From Gulosibacter chungangensis (GTDB taxonomy: Bacteria > Actinomycetota > Actinomycetes > Actinomycetales > Microbacteriaceae): DNA of 64,000 nucleotides. Of this stretch, positions 53,555 through 62,206 are shown one piece after another. A program made the translations under genes and the position numbers. The number at the start of each line of letters is the position of its first letter. Position 1 is the stretch's first letter. Below the pieces are notes generated by a model. The model did not search any database, was not told the origin of the DNA, and saw only the letters and a program-made list of their open reading frames with translations. The stretch is from contig NZ_WBKB01000012.1 of the NCBI RefSeq assembly GCF_008831155.1, positions 1 to 64,000 of the forward strand. The letters are read 5' to 3'.

Positions 53555-54820
53555 CTAGCGCCACACACCCTTGGTGTCGACAATGACCTTCTCATTCAGC
53601 AGATCACGGTCAATGTTCTTGAACTGGTCGTGGTCGACGAGCAGCAACACGATGTCGGCCTCGCGAATCGCGCCCTCCAGGTCCTGCTTCGTGATGTTGG
53701 CGTGACGAGTCAGCTGCTCCGGAAGGGCTTCCACGTTGGGTTCGACGACGCGCACGTCGACGTCCTTCACGTGATCGGCGAGCTGGTCAACGATGTTGAG
53801 CGATGGTGATTCGCGGAGGTCGTCAATGTTCGCTTTGAAGGCGATACCGAGTGCCGCGACGACCGGAGCCTTAAAGCGCTGCGCGAGTGCCTCCACTTTG
53901 TCGAGGACGTGGACGGGCTTGCCGTCGTTGACCTCGCGGGCAGTGCGGATGAGTCGCGCCTCGTCGGGTGCCGCGCTCACAATGAACCACGGGTCGACCG
54001 CGATGCAGTGACCACCCACGCCGGGGCCCGGCTGCAGGATGTTCACACGTGGGTGGTGGTTCGCCAGCTCAATGAGCTCCCAAACGTCAATGCCGAGGCG
54101 TTCGGCAATGATCGAGAGTTCGTTCGCGAATGCGATGTTGACGTCGCGGAAGGAGTTCTCCGTGAGCTTCGCCATTTCGGCGGTCTTCGCATCCGTCAGC
54201 AGGAGTTCACCGTTGCAGAAGGTTGCGTAGAGGTCACGGGCGAGTTCCGCAGCGCGAGGTGTGACACCACCGATAACTCGGTCGTTCTCCGACATTTCGG
54301 CCATGATCCGGCCTGGGAGTACCCGCTCAGGGCAATGTGCGAAATGTACCGTGTTTCCCTTGCCCTCGTCGAGAGTAAGGTCAGGCCGCTCGGCGAGGAT
54401 GAGTTCCGCAAGCTTCTCGGTCGTCCCAGGAGGGGAAGTCGACTCGAGGACGATGAGTTCGCCGCCTTTGAGCTGCTCGGCGATCTTCGAGCCCGCGGCC
54501 TGGATGTACTTGGTGTCGACCTCGTAGTTGTCTTTAAACGGTGTCGGCACCGCAACGATGTAGGCATCCGCGTGTGGCGTCGCGGTCTGCGCAATAAGCT
54601 GACCGTTCGCGACGACCCCCGACAGTAGTTCGCCAAAGTCAGGTTCGTAGAACGGAACCTTGCCAGCGTTGATGCGCTCGACGAAAGATTCGTTGAGGTC
54701 GACACCAATGACCTTCGAACCGTGCGCAGCAATGAATGCGGCGGTCGGCAATCCGATGTAGCCAAGACCGATGACGGAGACCGTCTCGAATACCGCCTTG
54801 GGCTGTGCGGATGTCGTCAT
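53555..54820 (-). CDS. wecC: UDP-N-acetyl-D-mannosamine dehydrogenase
   Basis: Oxidises UDP-ManNAc to UDP-ManNAcA. The 421-residue protein begins FETVSVIGLGYIGLPTAAFIA, the WecC signature with intact glycine motif. It has VPTPFKDNYEVDTKYIQAA, the FAHCPERVLPG segment, the active-site cysteine in GPGVGGHCIAVDPWFIV and a C-terminal NAD-binding domain (ALGIAFKANIDDLRESPS). With wecB at 33798-34964 it gives a complete two-step route to ManNAcA. It is transcribed away from the last glycosyltransferase gene with a 94-bp gap. Confidence 0.96.
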   Translation of the reverse strand: MTTSAQPKAVFETVSVIGLGYIGLPTAAFIAAHGSKVIGVDLNESFVERINAGKVPFYEPDFGELLSGVVANGQLIAQTATPHADAYIVAVPTPFKDNYEVDTKYIQAAGSKIAEQLKGGELIVLESTSPPGTTEKLAELILAERPDLTLDEGKGNTVHFAHCPERVLPGRIMAEMSENDRVIGGVTPRAAELARDLYATFCNGELLLTDAKTAEMAKLTENSFRDVNIAFANELSIIAERLGIDVWELIELANHHPRVNILQPGPGVGGHCIAVDPWFIVSAAPDEARLIRTAREVNDGKPVHVLDKVEALAQRFKAPVVAALGIAFKANIDDLRESPSLNIVDQLADHVKDVDVRVVEPNVEALPEQLTRHANITKQDLEGAIREADIVLLLVDHDQFKNIDRDLLNEKVIVDTKGVWR

Positions 54821-54914
54821 GTTTTTTTACCTTCCATCGATTCCACCGGGGCTAAGCCCCAGAGCATTCAATCCTGAACCGTGTACGAACACCGTCGGAT
54901 TGGATGCGAGTCTG

Positions 54915-56156
54915 TCACCTCGTTGCCGAGGTATTCGCGACTTCTTCGAGAATTTCAAAGTATTGCGAAGCAAGCCGGTCATACGTGACGTTTGCCTGTA
55001 CCCAGGCCCGACCGGACGTGCCAACGTTGAGTTGGTCGCGGTTTGCGGCCAAGTCACGCCAAAAGGCCACGAGCCCTTCGACATCACCGGGCGATACTAC
55101 TGCTCCGCCATGTGCGTTCGAAAGGATCTCAGCCCCTTCGCCCGCAAGAATACCGGTCACATGCCGTCCAGACGAAAGCACCTCGTAGAGTTTCGAGGGG
55201 ATCGTCCATTCAAAGGGCTTCCAATCACGCAACGTAACGAGCGTGGTATCTGCCCACGCGTAGTGAGAAGCGACCTGATCCGGTGACACCGCCGGAAGAA
55301 TCTCTACGGGCGAACCCAATTCTTCGTTAAGCGCGATTAATGCGGGCCGGTCATGACCCGAGCCGATCATCCGAACCTGCACCGGCACACCTTCATCCTT
55401 CAGTTGTTTCGTTGCGCGGATGACTACGTCAAGGCCTTGGCTGCGGCCCATCGTGCCGAGATATACGGCGCGGAGTTCTTGGTGGTCGCTATCAATTGGT
55501 GGAAGCTTCGTGAAACGACTGAGGTTCGCGCCATTTCGTACTACCGCGACTTCGCCCATGCCACGGTTCTCGAGGATGCTGCCAAAGCGTTCGGTGGTCG
55601 TAACTACCTTCGTCGCTGCCCGCTGCAGGCTCGTAACATACCGGTGGATCAGTTTTTTGGCGAACCCGATCGGGCTGCTCCCGCTGAGGCCGGACACATG
55701 CGTTACCAAATCAGGCCAAGCATCCCGCATTTCAACGATGAGCGGAATCTTGAATCGCTTCGATAAAGCCTTGCCCGCGATCAGTGTCGGGATTGCCGGA
55801 GCCGTCGCGATGATTACATCTGGGACGAACTTCTTTCGGCGGATCAGCTTTGACGCGCGCGAAATTGAGGTGAGGGACGACGCAAGGTGATCGACCGTTC
55901 GAGTGATGAGGTCACCGCGGTGCGGCAAGTAACCGACGCGAAAGACCAACGCTCCGTTCTCGGCACGTTCGGCGCTACCGCGACGGTAATACTGCTTATA
56001 CCGGTCGGACACCTGCCCAGTGGGGTGATGCGGTGGCGGGCACATCACAGCAACCTCGTGGCCTGCTGCGACGAACTCACGGATCAACGAGTCCCAACGC
56101 CGTTGTGGGGCACCGGTCTCCGGCATGAAGTAGTGAGTGAGTAAGAGGACGCGCAA
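54915..56156 (-). CDS. Glycosyltransferase family 4 (WbuB-like)
   Basis: A 413-residue single-module GT4. The N-terminus MRVLLLTHYFMPETGAPQRRWDSLIREFVAAGHEVAV is typical of the WbuB-like subgroup. The donor half has VYLGTMGRSQGLDVVIRA, the glutamate loop PFEWTIPSKLYEVLSSGRHVTGIL and AGEGAEIL. The TTG start (56154-56156) has AAAGG 6 nt upstream. It lies upstream of wecC on the same strand. This gene marks the right end of the intact glycan locus; decayed sequence follows. Confidence 0.92.
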   Translation of the reverse strand: MRVLLLTHYFMPETGAPQRRWDSLIREFVAAGHEVAVMCPPPHHPTGQVSDRYKQYYRRGSAERAENGALVFRVGYLPHRGDLITRTVDHLASSLTSISRASKLIRRKKFVPDVIIATAPAIPTLIAGKALSKRFKIPLIVEMRDAWPDLVTHVSGLSGSSPIGFAKKLIHRYVTSLQRAATKVVTTTERFGSILENRGMGEVAVVRNGANLSRFTKLPPIDSDHQELRAVYLGTMGRSQGLDVVIRATKQLKDEGVPVQVRMIGSGHDRPALIALNEELGSPVEILPAVSPDQVASHYAWADTTLVTLRDWKPFEWTIPSKLYEVLSSGRHVTGILAGEGAEILSNAHGGAVVSPGDVEGLVAFWRDLAANRDQLNVGTSGRAWVQANVTYDRLASQYFEILEEVANTSATR

Positions 56157-56292
56157 CCGGTGCCTTTCGTGGAGAAACGGCGCAAAACTCGGTCAAGCAT
56201 ACGACGAGGTGGCTTATAAGTGCTTTCAACTTCTTCCCCTCCGCTGCAGCCTCGGCAACGTCTGCTGCGCAATCGAATGGGATGATCGCAGC

Positions 56293-56421
56293 ATGATGGT
56301 CGTCGCAGGACGAAGAAGTCGCGGCCCCATGATCGTCTTCGGTGTTTTGATCATGCTGACCGTAGTGGCCATCGTTGCGGTCGGAAGCCTATGGGCGAAC
56401 ATCGGCAAGCAGTCCACCCAT
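56293..56421 (+). pseudogene. Truncated membrane protein gene fragment
   Basis: An ATG at 56293 opens a frame encoding a basic N-terminus (GRRSRG) and one strong hydrophobic helix (MIVFGVLIMLTVVAIVAVGSLWA), then NIGKQSTHSLP. The frame continues only by reading the antisense of the neighbouring regulator remnant, so the authentic gene appears cut at about 56421. I do not recognise the parent. It could be a coincidental hydrophobic ORF. The rest of 56157-56421 shows nothing else. Confidence 0.35.
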
Positions 56422-57213
56422 TCACTCCCCCTGCGGAAAGATCGCCGCCCGCACCTCCTCGAGCGCATCCTCACGCACCAACTCGGTCGCGGGGTCTACC
56501 GCGAGCGCCGCGGTGTTCAGCGCCGACAGCAGCAGCATCTGCACGATGTCGGCGGTGATGCCGTATTCCTTCCAGGTGTGGAATTCCGCACCAGCGATCA
56601 GCGCGTAGTCGGCGGTGTTTACGAGTTCCGAGCGGCCGTAGCTCGTGAGGCCGATGACCGTCGCGCCCGCTTGCAGCGCGTTGCGTACCGACCGCATCGT
56701 GAACTGGTTCGTACCGCTGTCGCTCACCGCGAGGCACACATCCCCCGGCCGCAGCACGCGTGCGGTGATGTGCTACGACATGATGTCGGACGGGCTTTCG
56801 CACAGCTTCCCCGAGGCACGGAAGTAAATCGCGGCAGACTGCGCCGCCGGGAGCGACGAGCCGTTCCCGACGATCAGTAACCGGTTGCAATCGCGGATCT
56901 TCTCGGCCGCCGCATCCATCGCCTCGAAATCGAGCGCGCCTAGGGCATTTTGGATGCCCGAGACGGCCCGCAGAAACAACTGCTCGACGGGATGCTGGGC
57001 CACGTCGAGCGCGGGCCCGGCCGGGGCACTCTGGTCGCGACGCAGCAGCTCGCGGAGTTCTTGGAACCCGGCAAAGCTCATCCGCTGGCAAGCGCGGATG
57101 ACGGTGGCCGGTGACACGTCCGCGGCGGTCGCGAGCTCGGCGGCAGACATCTCGGGGATCTTGTCGGCACGGTCGATACACACCTGCGCGACACGCTGCT
57201 CACTCGGCACCAA
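56422..57213 (-). pseudogene. MurR/RpiR-family regulator, interrupted by an in-frame amber codon
   Basis: The frame encodes an N-terminal HTH_6 domain (PSEQRVAQVCIDRADKIPEMSAAELATAADVSPATVIRACQRM) and a C-terminal SIS sugar-phosphate domain (LIVGNGSSLPAAQSAAIYF, LRPGDVCLAVSDSG). A TAG at 56773-56775 (codon 147) splits the two parts of the SIS domain in the same frame; homologues have a Gln-like position there (SPSDIMS-stop-HITARVLRPGD), consistent with CAG to TAG. The conserved RIRALLQSL segment just upstream of the TTG at 57213 is open but has no start codon; an ATG in another frame (about 57279) hints at a second lesion. Such regulators control amino-sugar or MurNAc metabolism. Confidence 0.85.
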
Positions 57214-57259
57214 GGAAGGGGCCAGGGATTGCAGGAGCGCCCGAATGCGGGGTTTAAAT

Positions 57260-57303
57260 ATTCAAAATTTCCCCCAGTCATACAAAGTGTCGATATTTTG
57301 AAT
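57260..57303. promoter_or_regulatory. Inverted repeat upstream of the RpiR-type gene
   Basis: ATTCAAAAT (57260-57268) and ATTTTGAAT (57295-57303) form a perfect 9-bp inverted repeat in an AT-rich stretch directly upstream of the regulator remnant. TGAAAT-like palindromes are usual RpiR/MurR operators, so this may be an autoregulatory site that outlived the gene. Confidence 0.45.
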
Positions 57304-57408
57304 GTGTATTTGTATGTCTAGCGCGAGCATTGAATTTACTGGATTACTCGCACCTCGATACGCCCTACGGGCTACTCGGTGACCGGCAAAATCCTCGGTA
57401 AGTGACAG

Positions 57409-57972
57409 TTAACTGGCGGCGGAGGCGGTGTCACTTTCGCCGCGGCTCGGCGGGAGCGAGCACCATGACTCGGCGATGAGGCCGGCGATCACGAGTAGGG
57501 CCGAGGCGACCGCCGCAATCACAGCTTCGGTGACGCCCGAGCCCATGACAGTCCGCGACGTAAGCCACACAATCACCGCCGCAGAACCGCCCAAGAAGAC
57601 GCTGCCCGCAAGGCTCGCGGCCTTCGCGAGCGCTACCGCGAACGTCGCGCGGAACGGATCCACCCGTAACTTGGCCACCTCGCGAGTCGCGGCGTCCGCA
57701 TCCTCGAAGGAAGCATCCTTCTTTGCGTTCGAAGTGGAACGAAGCGAGGCCTCGCGGGCTGCATCCGCCTTGCGGAGTGCTGCCGTGTAGCGGCGCACCG
57801 GCCAGGCGATCGCGAGCACGACCACGGCCATCACGATCAGCGTGATCGCGAAGGCGATCGAGGGCACGAGCGATCCGCCGCCGGTGGAGGTCAGCCAGAC
57901 TTCGATTGCCCAGGTGACGACGCCGCCGGCGATGGCCAACAGCACCAGCAGCCACGGGTTCGTGCGCGTCAT
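57409..57972 (-). CDS. DUF3180 membrane protein
   Basis: A 187-residue membrane protein with two transmembrane pairs: LLVLLAIAGGVVTWAIEVWL and SIAFAITLIVMAVVVLAIAW near the start, then LAKAASLAGSVFLGGSAAVIVWL and VIAAVASALLVIAGLIA. The loop between them is charged. This matches DUF3180, an actinobacterial family normally found right after folK. Its ATG overlaps the FolB-FolK stop (ATGA), so the gene is translationally coupled to the folate genes. Function is unknown. Confidence 0.87.
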   Translation of the reverse strand: MTRTNPWLLVLLAIAGGVVTWAIEVWLTSTGGGSLVPSIAFAITLIVMAVVVLAIAWPVRRYTAALRKADAAREASLRSTSNAKKDASFEDADAATREVAKLRVDPFRATFAVALAKAASLAGSVFLGGSAAVIVWLTSRTVMGSGVTEAVIAAVASALLVIAGLIAESWCSLPPSRGESDTASAAS

Positions 57973-58958
57973 GCGTGATACCGCTTTACCTCGTCGCTGG
58001 TTTGCTCAAGCAACTGCTGAATCGGTCCGCGGCCGGTAAGCGAAGCCTCCGGCTCAATCTCGACCCAGGGCGCGAGCACGAATGCGCGCTCGAACGCGCG
58101 GGGATGCGGCAACTCGAGCACTGCATCCGCAAACTCGAGGCCACCGTGCTCGATCAAATCGAGATCGAGCGTGCGACTCCCCCAGCGTTCCTGCCGGACG
58201 CGACCGTGCGCATCCTCAATCTGCTGCAGCTTGTCGAGCAGCAGGTGCGGCTCAAGATCGGTCTGGATGCTGATCACCGCGTTGAGATAAGCGGGCACCG
58301 TCTCGTCGATGCCGTGGGTGGTCAGCGCCGGGGTCTCGTAGAGGCTCGAGCGGCGGTGCGCCCAGACGCCATCGAGCGACTCGATCTCGTCCATCGCATC
58401 GCGAATTGCCGCCTCGCGGGCACCGAGATTCGCACCCAAAGCAATCACCGCACGGGAATGCGGACGGCGAGCCTGCTCCGGCTCGGCGCCCTCGGGACGG
58501 TAGCGAAGCACCGACACCGTGACGTCCTTGAAGCGCAGCTTCACCGGCGCCTGCGGCTTGTGCACCGTGATCCGCACCGCCTGCGGGCCAGCGAACGCGA
58601 AGGTCACCGCCGCGAGCCGTTCGGCGAGCGTTTCGAGGAGGTCGACCGGTTCCTTCATCGCGACTTCGTAGAGCGCGCGCATCAGGTGGCCGTAGTGCAG
58701 GGTGTCGTCGATTTGGTCGGTCTGCGCGGCCGCACGCGTGTCGATCCACACTTCCGCATCGATGTAAAAGTCCTGACCAGACTGCCGTTCGTGCGCGAAC
58801 ACGCCGTGGCGACCGTGCACGTGCAGACGCTCGATGCTGATGCGGTCAAGCTCCGGCGCCGGCAAAGCAGGATGCGCTTCCGGGCCTGGCCGCGTCGGCA
58901 TCAGCCGGATGGCCTGCTCGGCGGGGTGCATGTCGATGGCCTTGCGCGCTTCGCTCAT
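57969..58958 (-). CDS. folK: FolB-FolK fusion: dihydroneopterin aldolase / HPPK
   Basis: Catalyses two consecutive folate steps in one chain. The 329-residue protein carries dihydroneopterin aldolase (about 38-155: ISIERLHVHGRHGVFAHERQSGQDFYIDAEVWID, LETLAERLA) and 6-hydroxymethyl-7,8-dihydropterin pyrophosphokinase (about 165-325: IALGANLG, ERWGSRTLDLDLI, LPHPRAFERAFVL). Separate folB and folK are commoner, but fusions occur in actinobacteria. Internal ATGs could shorten the N-terminus by up to 19 residues without touching FolB. It lies 82 bp downstream of folP. Confidence 0.95.
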   Translation of the reverse strand: MSEARKAIDMHPAEQAIRLMPTRPGPEAHPALPAPELDRISIERLHVHGRHGVFAHERQSGQDFYIDAEVWIDTRAAAQTDQIDDTLHYGHLMRALYEVAMKEPVDLLETLAERLAAVTFAFAGPQAVRITVHKPQAPVKLRFKDVTVSVLRYRPEGAEPEQARRPHSRAVIALGANLGAREAAIRDAMDEIESLDGVWAHRRSSLYETPALTTHGIDETVPAYLNAVISIQTDLEPHLLLDKLQQIEDAHGRVRQERWGSRTLDLDLIEHGGLEFADAVLELPHPRAFERAFVLAPWVEIEPEASLTGRGPIQQLLEQTSDEVKRYHA

Positions 58959-59040
58959 CGACGTCCACCGAACACAGGAGCAGTCTGCCTAGAAGTCATA
59001 CCTCTATCTTGCCGCATCCAGGCGTTCGCGCGCGGTGAGA

Positions 59041-59886
59041 CTACTGACGCCCCTGCTGCCATGCGCTGACCACATCGAGCGCGACCTTGGTGGCCTCGAC
59101 ATTGTGCACGCGAACGCCCCACACGCCGCGCTCGGCGCAGAGCGCCGAGACGATCGCGGTCGGGAGGTCGCGTTCGTGCACGTGGGCGTCGGGTTCGAGG
59201 AGGGCACCCATGAAGCGCTTGCGGCTCACGCCGATGAGCAGCGGATGTCCGAGGGCGAGGAACTCATCGAGTTTCTGCAACACCGCCCAGTTGTCGTCGC
59301 GATCCTTCGCGAACCCGAGGCCCGGGTCGAGCACGATGCGCTCTGACTTGACCCCCGCATCCACCGCGCGATCGCGCATCTGCAGCAATTCGGTCTTGAT
59401 CTCATCGGCCGCGTCCTCGTAGACCGCGAGGTCGTTCATCACAACCGAGTGACCGCGCCAGTGGCTGAGGATAAAGCGGCCCTCGCGTTCGGCGACGGTT
59501 TGGAGCATCGCGTCATCCGCGAGACCACCGGAGACATCGTTAATAAAGACGTCGCCAGCTTCGAGGCAGGCCGCAGCCGTCGCGGCGTACATGGTGTCAA
59601 CCGACACGGTGATGCCAGCGCGCACGAGCTCCTGCACCACCGGCACGACGCGTGCCGACTCTTCCACTTGCGGTACTCGCTGAGCGCCGGGCCTGGTCGA
59701 CTCGCCACCGACGTCGATGATCGTCGCGCCCTGGTCGACCATCCGGAGCGCCTTCTCGACAGCACGCGCCGTGCGAGCATCCGCACTCGCGGCCTCGACC
59801 GACCCGCCATCCGAAAACGAGTCTGGGGTGACGTTGAGCACCGCCATGATCTCTGTGTTGGTCGAGGTCTTCGAGGAATCAATCAT
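59041..59886 (-). CDS. folP: Dihydropteroate synthase
   Basis: Joins p-aminobenzoate to the dihydropterin pyrophosphate; the target of sulfonamides. The 281-residue protein has MAVLNVTPDSFSDGG near the N-terminus, IIDVGGESTRPGA, INDVSGG, DPGLGFAKDRDDN and IGVSRKRFMG. I chose the ATG at 59886, with GAGAGGA upstream, over an in-frame start 21 codons earlier. In many actinobacteria folE precedes it; here a convergently arranged terminator and a surface protein gene lie upstream instead. Confidence 0.96.
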   Translation of the reverse strand: MIDSSKTSTNTEIMAVLNVTPDSFSDGGSVEAASADARTARAVEKALRMVDQGATIIDVGGESTRPGAQRVPQVEESARVVPVVQELVRAGITVSVDTMYAATAAACLEAGDVFINDVSGGLADDAMLQTVAEREGRFILSHWRGHSVVMNDLAVYEDAADEIKTELLQMRDRAVDAGVKSERIVLDPGLGFAKDRDDNWAVLQKLDEFLALGHPLLIGVSRKRFMGALLEPDAHVHERDLPTAIVSALCAERGVWGVRVHNVEATKVALDVVSAWQQGRQ

Positions 59887-59965
59887 GGTGACTATCCTCT
59901 CGCACCTTGCAGAGGACATGTGAGTCTCGTTGGCTGGGTGCCGCCGCACGAAGGCCCAACCTCAT

Positions 59966-60010
59966 AAACTTGCCGCCCGCATCCAACTGTTGGATGAGGG
60001 CGGCAAGTTT
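59966..60010 (-). terminator. Intrinsic terminator of the choice-of-anchor L gene
   Basis: A long inverted repeat, AAACTTGCCGCCC... with ...GGGCGGCAAGTTT, one mismatch and a very small loop, lies 34 bp past the stop codon of the surface protein gene and upstream of folP. Confidence 0.8.
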
Positions 60011-60043
60011 CTAAAGGTGAGTGACTAGTTCACAGGTTGGTGA

Positions 60044-61393
60044 CTAGGCCTGACGGCGAAGCTTCGTTGCCGCGAAGAGTGCACCACCTGCTGCGAGAAG
60101 CGCAGCACTCAGGCCGATGATGAGCCCCATGTCGCTGGCACCGGTGCTTGCGAGGTGGTCCTCGTCGTCGGTGTCAGTGGTGGGCGCTTCGGTCGTGGTG
60201 GGCTCTGCCGTCTTGGTCGGGATCGCCGACTCGGTCGGCTCCTCGGTGGTCGGCGGCGTGGTCGGTTCTTCCGTGGTCGGCGGGGTCGTGGTGGTCGGCG
60301 GAATCACGACGCCCTCTTCGAGCACCGTGATCGTGACGGTGGCCGGAGCCGAGTTCACCGATCCGTCGTTGACGCGGTAGGTGAAGGTTGCGTCGCCAGT
60401 GAAGCCCTCGGCCGGAGTAAAGGTGACCTTGTTCCCGTCAACCGCCGAGAGGGTGCCCTGCTCCGCAGTGGGACCGTCAAGGATGCTGTAAGTCAGCGCA
60501 TCGCCATCGGCGTCAGTTCCCTGCAGGGTTACGTCGATGGGTGTTTCGAACTCGGTTTCTTTGGTGACGTCCGCTGCGACCGGAGCGGTGTTCGACTTGA
60601 AGCTGCCCGCTGCGATGATGACGGCTGAGTCGAAACGGCTGTCGCTCGCGTCAGCGATCGCCAGCTTAATGTGGTTAGTTTCGTTGGCATTCACCGGCGC
60701 CTCGAAACTCAGTGCGACGGTGAAACCATCGAGCTCAGTGTTGAACGTCGTCGCGAGGTGGTTGTCGCGGTAGTACGCCGAGTTCACCTCGTGATTGATC
60801 GAGTTGATGGTCACCGGAGCCGGGCCGTCTTCCGTGTCGACGGTCGCGTAGTTGACGTCGTTGACGAAGAACCCGAACACGTCATTGAACTCGGTATCAA
60901 CGAATTCTTGGTACTCGTCAGACCCAAACACATACGAGAACGTCACAGTGTCCGAGGTCGGAACGAAATCAAACTCAAGAACCGAAGCATCGTTGGTGGT
61001 ATGAGGCGCCACGATTGCGTCGAGGTCGGTATCTCCATCCGTGTCGAGGTTACCGCTGTTGTCTTCGAATTCATTCGGGCCAATGATCGAGCTCTGATAC
61101 CCCTCGGCGTCCGCCACCGAACCGCTCGAGAGCACGACGCCCGTGTCGATACCGAAGGGATCGTTGAATCCGGTCGCATAGCCAGCACCGAGAGGGTTGC
61201 CCGTGTAGGTAACGTTGCTCACCACGGTGTCGTCACCAATCAGCGAGGCGACAAGCTGTTCCGCGTTGAGCACTGACGGGTCGGTGATGTTGGTTACTTC
61301 TTGGCTAGCAGCAAATGCTGGGGTGGCCACCGCGCCAGCGAGCACCAGCGCACCGGCTGCCGCACCAGCGCCGATCAAACGACGATTCTTCAT
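60044..61393 (-). CDS. Sortase-anchored choice-of-anchor L surface protein
   Basis: A 449-residue surface protein. It has a signal peptide (cleavage near residue 29, AFA-AS), a choice-of-anchor L domain (about 30-270: GYATGFNDPFGIDTGVVLSSG, TFSYVFGSDEYQEFV, FGFFVNDVN, NSAYYRDN), one cadherin/Ig-like domain (about 272-355: PVAADVTKETEFETPIDVTLQGTDADGD), a T/P/E-rich wall-spanning segment of about 55 residues, the LASTG sorting signal (about 415), a hydrophobic helix and KLRRQA. Function is unknown; adhesion is possible. It is the third LAxTG protein of the window. No sortase gene is present. Confidence 0.92.
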   Translation of the reverse strand: MKNRRLIGAGAAAGALVLAGAVATPAFAASQEVTNITDPSVLNAEQLVASLIGDDTVVSNVTYTGNPLGAGYATGFNDPFGIDTGVVLSSGSVADAEGYQSSIIGPNEFEDNSGNLDTDGDTDLDAIVAPHTTNDASVLEFDFVPTSDTVTFSYVFGSDEYQEFVDTEFNDVFGFFVNDVNYATVDTEDGPAPVTINSINHEVNSAYYRDNHLATTFNTELDGFTVALSFEAPVNANETNHIKLAIADASDSRFDSAVIIAAGSFKSNTAPVAADVTKETEFETPIDVTLQGTDADGDALTYSILDGPTAEQGTLSAVDGNKVTFTPAEGFTGDATFTYRVNDGSVNSAPATVTITVLEEGVVIPPTTTTPPTTEEPTTPPTTEEPTESAIPTKTAEPTTTEAPTTDTDDEDHLASTGASDMGLIIGLSAALLAAGGALFAATKLRRQA

Positions 61394-61548
61394 TGATGTC
61401 CTTTTCGGTTCGGATGAAATTCACAAACGTTCGTAATCTATCCGTTACCGTCGGATCAGCATTAAAATCGCCGCAATCTTGAAATCATTTCGCACTCACA
61501 TCAAACTTAATCACCGTTGAGACGTACTGTCGGTCAAATCCATAGAAA

Positions 61549-61579
61549 AGGCGGGGCGAACATCCAGCTCACCCCGCCT
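61549..61579 (-). terminator. Intrinsic terminator of the PfpI-like gene
   Basis: An 8-bp GC-rich stem, AGGCGGGG (61549-61556) with CCCCGCCT (61572-61579), then TTTT on the minus strand, 19 bp past the stop codon. Confidence 0.8.
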
Positions 61580-61598
61580 CGCACAATGGCCTCGACGG

Positions 61599-62147
61599 CT
61601 ACGCGGTCTGCCCCTTGTGCTTACCTTCGGCGATCTCCTCAACCAGCTTCGCGTTGAACGCGGGCAGGTCCTTGGGCGTGCGACTCGTGACGAGCCCCTG
61701 GTCGACAACGACTTCCTCATCAACCCATTCGGCGCCCGCGTTGCGCAGGTCGGTCTTGAGGCTCGCGTATGAGGTCAGCTTCCGCCCGCGGACAACATCC
61801 GCATCAGTCAAAATCCAGCCGCCGTGGCAGATTGCGGCGACGGGCTTGTGCTGGTCGAAAAACGCTCGGGTAAACGCCACCGCGTTCTCGTCGAGGCGAA
61901 TCTGGTCGCCGTTCACCACGCCGCCGGGCAAGACGAGTGCATCGTATTCCTCGGCCTTTACCTCTGAAGTGGTCCGGTCCACCGTCTCTTTGTGACCGTT
62001 CTTACCCGAGATGGAACCTGACGTGGGTGCAATGATGTCGACGGATGCGCTGTGTTCGCGAAGTGCGGCCAGCGGCTCGGTGAGTTCGGAGTCCTCGTAT
62101 CCGTTCGTGGCGAGAATCGCTACGCGTTTTCCGGTCAGATGGGTCAT
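61599..62147 (-). CDS. DJ-1/PfpI family protein (type 1 glutamine amidotransferase-like)
   Basis: A 182-residue protein of the PfpI/YhbO group. It has the nucleophile elbow AICHGGW (Cys at about residue 104), GYEDSELTEPL near the N-terminus with the conserved glutamate, and DALVLPGGVVNGD. Members act as glyoxalase/deglycase-type or chaperone-like stress proteins; the exact activity is not predictable. The ATG at 62147 has AAGGAG 7 nt upstream and is chosen over one 16 codons earlier. The remnant of dps, another stress gene, lies directly upstream on the same strand. Confidence 0.92.
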   Translation of the reverse strand: MTHLTGKRVAILATNGYEDSELTEPLAALREHSASVDIIAPTSGSISGKNGHKETVDRTTSEVKAEEYDALVLPGGVVNGDQIRLDENAVAFTRAFFDQHKPVAAICHGGWILTDADVVRGRKLTSYASLKTDLRNAGAEWVDEEVVVDQGLVTSRTPKDLPAFNAKLVEEIAEGKHKGQTA

Positions 62148-62206
62148 CGGTGTTCTCCTTTTCGTAGTACTTCGTGCGTTTCGTTCAGTGGCCATCTGGC
62201 CTGGAG

